Source: Prinsepia uniflora (Eukaryota; Streptophyta; Magnoliopsida; Rosales; Rosaceae). Taken from it: a DNA stretch of 64,000 nt. This document shows, in pieces, positions 24,382-35,563 of the stretch; position 1 is the first letter of the stretch; the number at the start of each line of letters is the position of its first letter. A program made the position numbers and the translations under genes. The notes below the pieces were generated by a model that searched no databases, had not been told where the DNA came from, and was given only the letters and a program-made list of their open reading frames with translations. The stretch spans positions 58,716,601 to 58,780,600 of the forward strand of contig CM064867.1 in NCBI GenBank assembly GCA_032719365.1, in the 5' to 3' direction.

Positions 24382-25108
24382 TTCAATTCAGATTTTTAAT
24401 TAGTTAAATAATCAACTTAAACAAAAAAAAAGGAAAATGGGGGGTCGCGGAATTTAAAAAAAAAAAACCCAAAATTGGGCGGGCTTTGACTCTATGCTTT
24501 CCTTACTTGTTGTCCTTACCTCCTCGCACGATGAGAATCGCTTATTCTCTTCGCATAATGGAGACGACGTCCATACAATGCTTCCGTTTCTGATTCTCAC
24601 GTATCAGGTTGATGACAGGTAGGTCAACATCGACTTTTCCTAGTTGGCAGGATTCAATTTTTGATTGTCGATTGTCCTGATTCCTAGATTGTTTTCCTTT
24701 TGGCTGTGTTTGCTTTGACTTTTTGATTGTTCATTCTCCTGCTTATTGTTCCCTAATTCACCCTTGGTTTTATCTATTGTTTTGATTCAAATGGGTCCAT
24801 CGACTGAACTTATGGATTCTTGAGATTTGGGGAATTTTGATTCGAATGAATACTGAGAACTGCTTGGATCTTTAGTATGCATACTAATGTTTTAATTTTC
24901 TGACTTTTTGGACCTTACTGCCTAAAGGTGTTTCGTTCAAGTTATGTTTATGATATTGGTTATGCTTTAATCAATTGCAAAATTTTGCATTTACCCAAAG
25001 TGTTGGTGGCAATTGATGTGAAATCAAGAACTTGAACGTTCATTTTGATTGATTTCGATTTTGGTTTTTCGTCCTTCTATTTCTATAGCTGGTTTGAAGT
25101 CATTCAAC
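24382..25108 (+). other. Copia untranslated leader
   Basis: About 730 bp between the primer site and the gag start, T-rich, with no coding similarity. It includes an A-rich and G-rich stretch near 24420-24470. Confidence 0.55.
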
Positions 25109-25256
25109 ATGGCTAACATTCCAATCTTGACTAGAGTGGGAAATTATAAGAAGTGGAAATGGGAGATAAGGGCCTTCCTGGTCTTCAATGCCCTGGATAT
25201 CTATCTTGATAATCCAAAGCCACCCCCAATCACCACACAGAGTTCTAAACAGAAAA
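25109..25256 (+). pseudogene. Ty1/copia gag, N-terminal part (split by insertion)
   Basis: The ATG at 25109 opens MANIPILTRVGNYKKWKW, the usual start of plant copia Gag (a short mobile-element N-terminal segment then a Tyr-x-x-Trp region). After 49 codons the frame is cut by the gypsy element. Bases 25252-25256 (GAAAA) are duplicated at 35559-35563, and reading resumes in the same frame at 35564. Confidence 0.9.
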
Positions 25257-28120
25257 TGACAGGACCCACCCCGATTATCGCCTCGATAATCGGGAAGCAT
25301 CCTGCTCCCGTCTGACAATCGAATCAAAAAGACCGGAAACTAGTTAAAATTACAACACACCCATTGTCAGACCAGGGAGATTAAACAAATACATTCGACT
25401 GGACGTCAAGTCCACAGTTTCACAGAGCAATATTACAAAACAAGTTAAAGAAACAAGTCCTACTCTGTGAACTAACTACTCCGCAACGGAAAAACTTTAT
25501 GCCTCCGCCTCTGCCTCGGCGCTTGCCCCCACGCTTGTTCCACGACCTGGAGGGAATTTAAAACAACAAAGTGTGAGTGGACCGAAACATAAGCTTTATA
25601 GGGAAAACAGTTTTTCCGAAATCGGGTTCGCCCTCCAGTTTTGTAACACGCATGCATAACCAAATATCAAATTTTGCATATTAAACTTTTGAAAACTCTT
25701 TTTCCGAAACACATGGAAAACGTTACAAAGGATCACCATAATTCATGTAAAAACCATTTAACAATTCCAGGTTTCAGAAACCGTCATTTTAAACGTTAAT
25801 TGCACAAATCATGTAAAACGTGAATCATTAACCACAATTATGCCGTTGGATCCATCCGAGTCTTTAAACTCAACATTAGGCCTTCCCGGGATATCCACGA
25901 GTCTTTAAACTCAAAACATGATTAATAGGCCTCGGGGGGTATCATAATAATCGAGTCGTTAAACTCACGAGTCTTTAAACTCAATTCGGGTCTTTAAACC
26001 CAATTTTCGGGCCCGCCCCCGTCGTTAAATAACCGGGTCTTTAAACCCAAAACCAGATCCAACCATTAACCGGGTCTTTAAACCCAAAACCGTTTTTAAA
26101 CATAATAAATCAGGATTCATCACAAATCTTTTTCCAACATTATTCCAAAAACATTTCTCATCGTAACAGGACTCATGCCCGAATTCACATGCAAATTCCA
26201 ACACATGCAATTTCCAGAAATTACTTCCCAATGTGATCAAACATCATAAATCCGAAACATGCATATTCATATCCATGTACTTTATCAAAATCATCACGCA
26301 TGCATAAGCGAAAATCGTAACCTCGAAATGCGTGAAATACGGTAAATATCTCGAAAAACGTGAAAATACGTAAAACCGATATAACATATCACCATCATAA
26401 AACCATATGTAAAACCATGAGATAAATAAGCAAAATAGTCATGCATGCCCAATTTAGGAAATCAAAAAGTCCACTCACGGTTTTAGGACGCGTCAATCGC
26501 GTCCCGCGTGCTCCTCCGTAGCTTCGGAAGTGTCCGGGCCTGTGAAAACGTACAAGAAGGGTTACAAACATCCCAAAATAACTCGTAGGATTTTTCCTAA
26601 TTTTTTTCCGGATTTTTCGGCGAAAATAAACTTAAAGACTTAATCTTCCGGACTCCCGAAATTATCCCGAATGACTCCCGAACAACTCGAATCCTAAAGG
26701 TAAAATGTTAATTGGACTGAAAGGAACAATTTCCATGTTGACCGTGATCGGAGATGACATCGCACGCGCCGTCACGCGCCGCCCAAAGTGGCTGCGCGTG
26801 AAGGCCACGCGCCGTGCTACAGTGTCATCTCCCTTACCCGAACAGCCTGCTAAACGGGTCTGATACCCGCGACTCAACCCGATCAGTTAGCCCTCAATTC
26901 TCAATCAATTCTACCCGTTTTCAATCCTATTATCTTCTCTAACTCATTTATTTTAGGTCTGCAACAATGGTTAACCTCGACTGTCCCTAAATCGATGCAA
27001 TCCAGACTCGAACAAACGAACAAGTCGACTCCTGGAACTCACCCTACACGGTTCCATTCCCAAATTAACTTCACCAGTAGCAATAAGGGACCCAAACGAA
27101 CCAAAACATCCAACCAATTAACCCCAAACTAACCTGGAAGTCGTCGTCCTCAATACTGTGTTTTTCCAGAAACTGGAACTTGAGTCCCTGAGCAAACCTC
27201 GATCAATCCTCCTCAATACTTGCACGGTTGCGTTAGCAAGGATCCCAGAAGACTAATTCCACCCTCAGTTTGGTTCAACTCGCCTCAAAACCCAACCTTT
27301 GAATTTCCCTCCATTTCTGCGTTTTTCTCTTCCCCGTCTCAGAATCTCCCTCAACTCTCTCTCAGCCTGCCCAAGTGATCGAAATGAGTTCCCAGACTCA
27401 AAGGCGACCAGGTAATCGATCAAAGCGGCCAGCAACCCGTGGGAAACCGTCTGAGATTCTCTGAAACTTGCTTCCCACAAACACAGAAACCATGGCCAAT
27501 TCAGTCTCCCCCGTGCACTGAGCACTGCCCAAATCGTGCACCAAAGCCACTCAGTCCAGCCCCACTACCTCAAACGACATAAACAAAGCCTGAGCCTTCC
27601 ACTAAACCTTAAACAATTGAACGCACAAGACCCACGGCCGCTGCTCTGTTTTCCACGGTGGTGAACAGTACCCCGTGCGGAAATTACCAAAATGCCCCCT
27701 AGGGCAAAAATTACCAAAATGCCCTCCAACTTCCGTGACCCGTAACTCGGTCATCCGACGTCCGTTTCAAGCGTGCCGCCTGTCGTTGTACTCGGGGCGT
27801 CGAGACGAACATAACGGTCTTCGAGTCAAATGAATATCAATTGTCAAACAAAAAGTCAACTTTTTCCCCTTATAGCCCCCAAATTACGATAATGCCCCTG
27901 AACTTCCGAACATCATAACTTTCACTCCGAGCGTCCGAATCGGACGTGCCACCTGTCTATGAACTCGTGACATCCTGAACTACGTCACGGCCATCACTCA
28001 ACGTCCGTTCGACCTCCAAATCAAAAAGCCAACAAATTGACCACACAAACACAGGGGTAAAAACGTCATTTTATTCAATATTTTATAATATTACATTTCC
28101 AGAACGTCCGGGGCGTTACA
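25257..28120 (-). repeat. Gypsy 3' LTR (2864 bp)
   Basis: The plus strand runs TGACAGGACCCACCCCG to GGGGCGTTACA; in element sense it starts TGTAACGCCCC and ends GGTCCTGTCA. Contains GTGAGTGGAC near 25573, the hairpin array at 25856-26090, GTCCACTCACGG near 26469, the CpG-rich block at 26760-26815 and the donor-like CAG|GTTAGT near 27133. It has one more array unit than its partner. Confidence 0.96.
25856..26090. repeat. Hairpin array in the gypsy 3' LTR
   Basis: Five GAGTCnTTAAACTC-type units followed by three GGGTCTTTAAACCC units, with CGGGCCCG between. The GAGT/ACTC to GGGT/ACCC switch changes both arms of the stem together. Confidence 0.9.
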
Positions 28121-28134
28121 ATCTCCCCCCCTTA
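28121..28134 (-). promoter_or_regulatory. Polypurine tract of the gypsy element
   Basis: ATCTCCCCCCCTTA on the plus strand gives TAAGGGGGGGAGAT in element sense, directly beside the 3' LTR. Confidence 0.9.
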
Positions 28135-28154
28135 AGAAATTTCGTCCCGAAATT

Positions 28155-30836
28155 TCAAGGAAACAAGTAGGGGAACTGTTCCCGCATCTGCGCCTCGGGT
28201 TCCCATGTGGCTTCCTCCACATTCTGGTTCCTCCAGAGAACCTTTACCAGAGGAACGGTCTTCCGACGTAGCACTTTATCCTTTCGATCCAAAATCTGTA
28301 CCGGCTGTTCCTCGAAGCTCAAATCATCTCGAAGTTAAATGGGCTGATCCTCCAGTACATGAGATGCGTCAAACACATATTTCCGCAACATCGACACATG
28401 GAAAACATCGTGGACCCTCGAAAGCTTTGGCGGTAGTGCCAGCCGGTAGGCCACCGGGCCAATCCTCTCGGTAATCTCATAAGGTCCAATATAACGAGGG
28501 CTCAACTTCCCTCGCCTGCCGAATCGCACTACACCCTTCCAAGGGGACAATTTCAGAAATACCCGATCTCCGACCGCAAATTCCAGATCTCGAATCCGAT
28601 GGTCCACATAGCTCTTTTGTCTGTCCTGGGCTGCCTTGAGCCGATCCCTGATGAGTTTGACCTTCTCGGTCGTCAGTTCCACCAATTCGGATTTAGTCAG
28701 CTCCCTTTCACCCACGTCCGTCCAACACAACGGAGTTCTGCACTGCCGTCCGTACAAGGCTTCGTACGGAGCCATCCCAATGCTCGCCTGATAGCTGTTG
28801 TTGTAGGCAAATTCCATCAAGGCTAGATGTGACTCCCAAGTGTCCTGAAATTGCAAAACGCAAGCTCGCATCATATCCTCCAATGTCTGGATGGTCCGCT
28901 CAGACTGGCCGTCAGTCTGAGGATGAAATGCAGTACTGAAACGAAGTTTCGTCCCAAATGCTTCCTGCAGACTCTACCAAAATCGAGAAGTAAATCTTGG
29001 GTCTCGGTCAGAAACTATTGATTCCGGAGTACCGTGCAAACGGATGATCTCGTCAATAAACAACTGGGCCAACTGTGTCATCCTGAAGTTCTCTCGCACT
29101 GGCAAGAAGTGAGCTGATTTCGTAAGCCTGTCCACAATCACCCAAACTCCATCGTGACCCCTGGGTGTCCTAGGAAGTCCAAACACAAAATCCATCGTCA
29201 AGTGATCCCATTTCCATTCCGGAATAGGTAGTGGTTGCAAGGCTCCATAAGGTCGTTGTCTCTCAGCCTTCACTTGCTGGCAAATCAGACACCTGCTGAC
29301 AAACTCGGCAATCTCCCATTTCATTCCCGGCCACCAGTAGTGCTCTCGCAAGGTACGATACATCTTGGTCCCACCAGGATGCATCGCGTAGGCCGAACTA
29401 TGAGCTTCGTCCAAGATCTCTTTCTTCAGTGCCTCAACGTCGGGCACACACAACCGTCCTTCCTTTAGCAAAGCTCCATCCTCCCTGACTGTAAAATCTA
29501 GCCGTTCACCGGATTCCGCTTCAATCCGAAGTACACATGAGACAGGATCTTGAGATTGAGCCTCAACGATCCGATCGACCAGAAGTGGTCTCACATGAAA
29601 ATTAGCCAGCAAGACACCTTGGCCATCCAAACCCAAATCAATGCTATTCATACCGAGTTCGACCAAAAGTGGTAAATGAACCGTCCGTAGATGTGCTACA
29701 GAATGCGTTGACTTCCGGCTTAGAGCATCAGCCACCACATTGGCTTTTCCCGGGTGGTACTCAATCGTGCAATCATAATCCTTAATTAGCTCTAGCCACC
29801 GTCGCTGCCTCACATTCAACTCCTTCTGAGTGAACAAGTACTTCAGGCTCTTGTGGTCCGTAAACATTCTGCAAGTCGCACCATACAGGTAATGTCTCCA
29901 AATTTTTAATGCATGCACAACAGCAGCTAACTCCAAATCGTGCGTCGGATAATTGCGCTCATGCGGTTTCAACTGGCGCGAAGCATAGGCGATCACTTTC
30001 CCATGCTGCATTAGTACACATCCCAAACCCTGTAAGGATGCATCACTGTACACCTCAAATTCCCCACTGTCGTCTGGAAGGGTCAGTATAGGAGCAGATG
30101 TCAACCTTTCCTTTAGCCCCCGAAAACTACGCTCACAATCGTCATCCCACTCAAACTTGACTCCCTTCCGCGTCAGTCGCATCAACGGGGCAGCAATGGT
30201 AGAGAAACCCTCTAAAAACCTCCTGTAGTAACCAGCCAAACCCAAGAAACTCCTGACTTCAGTGACGGTCCTCGGTTGTTCCCACTTCGCCACTGCCTCA
30301 ATTTTCTGAGAATCCACACTGATCCCGTCAGTTGAGATCACATGCCCCAAGAAACTCACGCTCGTCAACCAAAACTGACATTTGCTGAGCTTCGCGTACA
30401 ACTGGTTTTCCCTCAAGGTACCCAGCACCATCCTTAAGTGCTCCTCGTGCGCTTCCGCACTCCTCGAGTAGACCAGGATATCGTCGATGAACACGATGAC
30501 AAAGTGATCCAAGTAAGGCTGCAACACTCGGTTCATCAAATCCATAAACGCTGCGGGTGCGTTGGTCAAGCCAAACGGCATCACAAGGAACTCATAATGA
30601 CCATAACGGGTCCTAAAGGCTGTCTTGGGTACATCCTCATCCTTAACCCGCAATTGATGATACCCAGAACGTAGATCAATTTTGGAGAAGTACTGCGCTC
30701 CTCGCAGCTGATCGAACAAATCATCGATCCGAGGCAACGGGTATTTGTTCCTGACTGTTACTTTATTCAGTTGCCTGTAATCGATGCAAAGTCTCAAACT
30801 CCCATCCTTTTTCCTCACAAACAACACCGGAGCTCC
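28155..30836 (-). pseudogene. Gypsy Pol: RT, RNase H, integrase, chromodomain (nonsense codons)
   Basis: Continues the gag frame (first in-frame ATG at 32615; residues numbered from it). RT shows LCIDYRQLNKVT and the FIDD catalytic motif (709-712, in place of YxDD). RNase H starts near YSDAS (about 857). Integrase has the H-H-C-C finger (AHSSAYAMHPGG ... CLIC, about 1072-1112) and catalytic Asp in TMDF and VSDRDP. A chromodomain-like segment (VQILDRKDK ... TWEPEA) follows near the C-terminus. Two stops lie within it: TAG at 28974-28976 where Gln is expected after RFW, and TAA at 28335-28337 before the chromodomain. Frame is retained across both, and the natural stop is 28155-28157. Everything between is intact, so decay is by point change only. 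Confidence 0.95.
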
Positions 30837-32615
30837 CTAGGGGGATACACTCGGTCGAATAAATCCCATCTCAAGTAATTCTTGTAACTGCGCCTTCAGT
30901 TCTTTCAACTCGGCTGGCGCCATACGATACGGAGTCTGAGAAATAGGTTGCGTACCTGGAACCAGATCAATAGTGAACTCAAGATCTCGATGCGGTGGCA
31001 ATCCCGGTAGATCCTCCGGAAAGACATCCGGAAACTCCCGTACAATCGGTATATCCTCCACCCTCAATGGTGCAGCTCGTGAATCCATCACTCGGGCTAA
31101 GTATCCCTGGCACCCCTTCCTCAACAACTTACTTGCCTTCAGGGCTGATATCACTCCGACAGGAGTTGCTCGCTGAATTCCCTGAAAAGTGGTTTCCGGT
31201 AACCCCGGGCTCCGAAAAGTAACCCTCTTATCGACGCATTCGATAGAGGCATGATGGAGCGTCAACCAATCCATACCCAAGATGACATCAAAGTCATGCA
31301 AGTCCAAGAGTATCAAATCTGCCACCAGACCAACATCACCTACCATTACGGGGCACTCCCGCAACACTTGATTCACCACAAACACATCTCTGGTGGGCGT
31401 ACTCACTCCCATGTCACAGTCCAGTGCGGACACCTCTCTACCCGCCAACAACTCACAGTCCCGTGAAATAAATGAATGAGTAGCTCCGGGATCAATTAAA
31501 GCACAAACATCATGTCCAAAGATCGTGAGTGTACCTGTCTCAACACCAGGCGCTGCCCTGGCCTCCTGCTGCGTAACTGCAAAAACTCGGGCCTGTGGTC
31601 CAGTTGCTCGCCCACGGCCCCGGCCCCTCTGTCCATTAGCCGCTCCAGTACCACCTCCGCGAGTGCTCCCAGTCCCAGAAACTGCAGCTGTGCTCCGTCC
31701 CTGCTCTGCTCCACCCCGACCTGCGCCACCACCCTGTGGCAAAGATGGACAGTCCCTCCGATAGTGGCCCCGCTCGCCACAGAAGAAACAAATGACACTG
31801 GAAGCATCTCGAACAAAACCACCACCCTGCCGTCCCGTGGAAGCAACAGAAGTCGCGCTCGCCTGTGGAGCAGTCTGCGCCCTAGGCGCTCGGAATCCGG
31901 AACCCTGATAGTTACCAGGCCTGCCATAACGATCATTGCCTGCAGATGAGGCTCCACCATAACGTCCCTTCTTCGAGGCTCCCTGACCATACGATCCAGA
32001 ATATGAACGCCCGCGACGTTGTCCACCACCAGAATACTGTGGACGTGTCGGGAGACTAGCCTCAACCCGCACCGCGGCATCAGACAACTCCCTGAGAGTA
32101 GCAAAAGCTCCGGCCGTCACAATGGCCCGTATCTCACCCCGTAGGCCAAGCTCAAACCTACGGCATTTCTCAGCCTCAGTAGATACAAAGGTAGGGGCAA
32201 AACGAGCTAGCAACTGAAATTTCTGTTCATACTCAGCTACGGACATGCTCCCCTGCTGGAGCTGCAGAAACTCGGTCTCCCTAGCATCACGGAATGAACG
32301 GGGATAATACTGATCCAGAAACCGTTCACGAAAGGTCTCCCAAGCCACTGTACGGGCATCCCAGCCCGACAACTCCAGAGTATACCACCACTCATAAGCA
32401 GAGCCATCAAGTAGAAATGTGGCCAACACCACACGCTCCTCAAGAGGACAGTGCATCACAGTAAAAATCCGTTCAATCCGAGAAATCCAACGGTGAGCAT
32501 CCTCGGGATCCGCTCCACCACCGAACACCGTAGCCCCAAGACGCTGGGCTCGCTCGATCGAAGCGCTCTCGGCATCGCCATTAGGTCGTGGAGGGGGTTC
32601 GCGTCGCGGAGGCAT
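30837..32615 (-). pseudogene. Gypsy Gag-protease (ends at a nonsense TAG)
   Basis: The start is the ATG at 32615 (MPPRREPPPRPNGD). The frame is open further upstream but without a good start. Domains: retrotransposon gag core (about 35-185), an Arg/Gly-rich region, one CCHC zinc knuckle CFFCGERGHYRRDC (276-289), and an aspartic protease with LIDPGATHSF (373-382), where Pro replaces the commoner Ser/Thr of D-S/T-G, a variant I recall from plant gypsy elements. The frame meets TAG at 30837-30839 (codon 593), exactly where Trp is expected in the SPWGAP motif opening RT, a TGG-to-TAG change. It is not at a gag-pol boundary, so it looks like damage rather than programmed readthrough. Confidence 0.95.
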
Positions 32616-32700
32616 GGCCGGTCGTCCTTCTCTGAAAGAGGCATAAGTTAGTACAATAATCAAGGCACACCCGAGTGCCGGACACGAATCGTAAACCTAG

Positions 32701-32712
32701 GCTCTGATACCA
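32701..32712 (-). promoter_or_regulatory. tRNA-iMet primer-binding site of the gypsy element
   Basis: GCTCTGATACCA on the plus strand (TGGTATCAGAGC in element sense), two bases from the 5' LTR. Confidence 0.95.
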
Positions 32713-33004
32713 ATTGACAGGACCCACCCCGATTATCGCCTCGATAATCGGGAAGCATCCTGCTCCCGTCTGACAATCGAATCAAAAAGACCGGAAACTA
32801 GTTAAAATTACAACACACCCATTTTCAGACCAGGGAGATTAAACAAATACATCCGACTGGACGTCAAGTCCACAGTTTCACAGAGCAATATTACAAAACA
32901 AGTTAAAGAAACAAGTCCTACTCTGTGAACTAACTACTCCGCAACGGAAAAACTTTATGCCTCCGCCTCTGCCTCGGCGCTTGCCCCCACGCTTGTTCCA
33001 CGAC

Positions 33005-34571
33005 CTGGAGGGAACTTAAAACAACAAAGTGTGAGTGGACCGAAACATAAGCTTTATAGGGAAAACAGTTTTTCCGAAATCGGGTTCGCCCTCCAGTTTT
33101 GTAACACGCATGCATAACAAAATATCAAATTTTGCATATTAAACTTTTGAAAACTCTTTTTCCGAAACACATGGAAAACGTTACAAAGGATCACCATAAT
33201 TCATGTAAAAACATTTAACAATTCCAGGTTTCAGAAACCGTCATTTTAAACGTTAATTGCACAAATCATGTAAAACGTGAATCATTAACCACAATTATGC
33301 CGTTGGATCCATCCGAGTCTTTAAACTCAACATTAGGCCTTCCCGGGATATCCACGAGTCTTTAAACTCAAAACATGATTAATAGGCCTCGGGGGGTATC
33401 ATAATAATCGAGTCGTTAAACTCAAGAGTCTTTAAACCCAATTTTCGGGCCCGCCCCCGTCGTTAAATAACCGGGTCTTTAAACCCAAAACCAGATCCAA
33501 CCATTAACCGGGTCTTTAAACCCAAAACCGTTTTTAAACATAATAAATCAGGATTCATCACAAATCTTTTTCCAACATTATTCCAAAAACATTTCTCATC
33601 GTAACAGGACTCATGCCCGAATTCACATGCAAATTCCAACACATGCAATTTCCAGAAATTACTTCCCAATGTGATCAAACATCATAAATCCGAAACATGC
33701 ATATTCATATCCAGGTACTTTATCAAAATCATCACGCATGCATAAGCGAAAATCGTAACCTCGAAATGCGTGAAATACGGTAAATATCTCGAAAAACGTG
33801 AAAATACGTAAAACCGATATAACATATCACCATCATAAAACCATATGTAAAACCATGAGATAAATAAGCAAAATAGTCATGCATGCCCAATTTAGGAAAT
33901 CAAAAAGTCAACTCACGGTTTTAGGACGCGTCAATCGCGTCCCGCGTGCTCCTCCGTAGCTTCGGAAGTGTCCGGGCCTGTGAAAACGTACAAGAAGGGT
34001 TACAAACATCCCAAAATAACTCGTAGGATTTTTCCTAATTTTTTTCCGGATTTTTCGGCGAAAATAAACTTAAAGACTTAATCTTCCGGACTCCCGAAAT
34101 TATCCCGAATGACTCCCGAACAACTCGAATCCTAAAGGTAAAATGTTAATTGGACTGAAAGGAACAATTTCCATGTTGACCGTGATCGGAGATGACATCG
34201 CACGCGCCGTCACGCGCCGCCCAAAGTGGCTGCGCGTGAAGGCCACGCGCCGTGCTACAGTGTCATCTCCCTTACCCGAACAGCCTGCTAAACGGGTCTG
34301 ATACCCGCGACTCAACCCGATCAGTTAGCCCTCAATTCTCAATCAATTCTACCCGTTTTCAATCCTATTATCTTCTCTAACTCATTTATTTTAGGTCTGC
34401 AACAATGGTTAACCTCGACTGTCCCTAAATCGATGCAATCCAGACTCGAACAAACGAACAAGTCGACTCCTAGAACTCACCCTACACGGTTCCATTCCCA
34501 AATTAACTTCACCAGTAGCAATAAGGGACCCAAACGAACCAAAACATCCAACCAATTAACCCCAAACTAAC
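33005..34571 (-). other. Putative intron inside the 5' LTR/leader
   Basis: In element sense the donor reads CTTCCAG|GTTAGT (intron begins at 34571) and the acceptor reads TTCCCTCCAG|GTCGTGG (intron ends at 33005), 1567 nt apart. The solo LTR at 50761-53763 has the same pair (52617 to 51051), also 1567 nt; the LTR at 4874 has one 1578 nt apart. Conservation is seen; splicing itself is inferred. Confidence 0.4.
33310..33535. repeat. Hairpin array in the gypsy 5' LTR
   Basis: Same array as in the partner LTR but one unit shorter. A GAGT...ACCC hybrid unit at about 33425 marks where two units were joined. Confidence 0.9.
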
Positions 34572-35563
34572 CTGGAAGTCGTCGTCCTCAATACTGTGTT
34601 TTTCCAGAAACTGGAACTTGAGTCCCTGAGCAAACCTCGATCAATCCTCCTCAATACTTGCACGGTTGCGTTAGCAAGGATCCCAGAAGACTAATTCCAC
34701 CCTCAGTTTGGTTCAACTCGCCTCAAAACCCAACCTTTGAATTTCCCTCCATTTCTGCGTTTTTCTCTTCCCCGTCTCAGAATCTCCCTCAACTCTCTCT
34801 CAGCCTGCCCAAGTGATCGAAATGAGTTCCCAGACTCAAAGGCGACCAGGTAATCGATCAAAGCGGCCAGCAACCCGTGGGAAACCGTCTGAGATTCTCT
34901 GAAACTTGCTTCCCACAAACACAGAAACCATGGCCAATTCAGTCTCCCCCGTGCACTGAGCACTGCCCAAATCGTGCACCAAAGCCACTCAGTCCAGCCC
35001 CACTACCTCAAACGACATAAACAAAGCCTGAGCCTTCCACTAAACCTTAAACAATTGAACGCACAAGACCCACGGCCGCTGCTCTGTTTTCCACGGTGGT
35101 GAACAGTACCCCGTGCGGAAATTACCAAAATGCCCCCCAGGGCAAAAATTACCAAAATGCCCTCCAACTTCCGTGACCCGTAACTCGGTCATCCGACGTC
35201 CGTTTCAAGCGTGCCGCCTGTCGTTGTACTCGGGGCGTCGAGACGAACATAACGGTCTTCGAGTCAAATGAATATCAATTGTCAAACAAAAAGTCAACTT
35301 TTTCCCCTTATAGCCCCCAAATTACGATAATGCCCCTGAACTTCCGAACATCATAACTTTCACTCCGAGCGTCCGAATCGGACGTGCCACCTGTCTATGA
35401 ACTCGTGACATCCCGAACTACGTCACGGCCATCACTCAATGTCCGTTCGACCTCCAAATCAAAAAGTCAACAAATTGACCACACAAACACAGGGGTAAAA
35501 ACGTCATTTTATTCAATATTTTATAATATTACATTTCCAGAACGTCTGGGGCGTTACAGAAAA

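Larger units (their letters stand above)
25257..35558 (-). mobile_element. Young Ty3/gypsy chromovirus-type retrotransposon (10.3 kb)
   Basis: Complete element in minus orientation: LTRs 25257-28120 and 32715-35558, target duplication GAAAA (25252-25256 and 35559-35563), PBS 32701-32712, PPT 28121-28134, and one gag-pol frame between. By eye the LTRs differ by about 13 substitutions, one 19-bp repeat-unit difference and one single-base indel over 2.84 kb (about 0.5%), so the insertion is recent. Domain order gag-PR-RT-RNaseH-INT with a chromodomain-like C-terminus, plus long TGTAACGCCCC LTRs, fits the Tekay/Del lineage; the lineage is inferred. Three nonsense codons mean it cannot make full Pol by itself. 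Confidence 0.97.
32715..35558 (-). repeat. Gypsy 5' LTR (2844 bp)
   Basis: Element-sense 5' LTR, which should hold the promoter. TATAAAATATT (minus strand) lies about 40 bp from its outer end; I cannot tell whether that or a more internal site is used. The donor-like and acceptor-like sites at 34571 and 33005 bracket the hairpin domain. GTCCACTCAC is GTCAACTCAC here. Confidence 0.96.

Noticed and set aside
30837..30839. Programmed stop-codon readthrough between Gag and Pol
   Set aside because: The TAG replaces a Trp inside the RT-opening motif, not a gag-pol boundary, and two more stops occur later.
31496..32104. Long open frames overlapping gypsy gag on both strands
   Set aside because: They are shadows of the GC-rich gag frame, which has clear zinc-knuckle and protease motifs.
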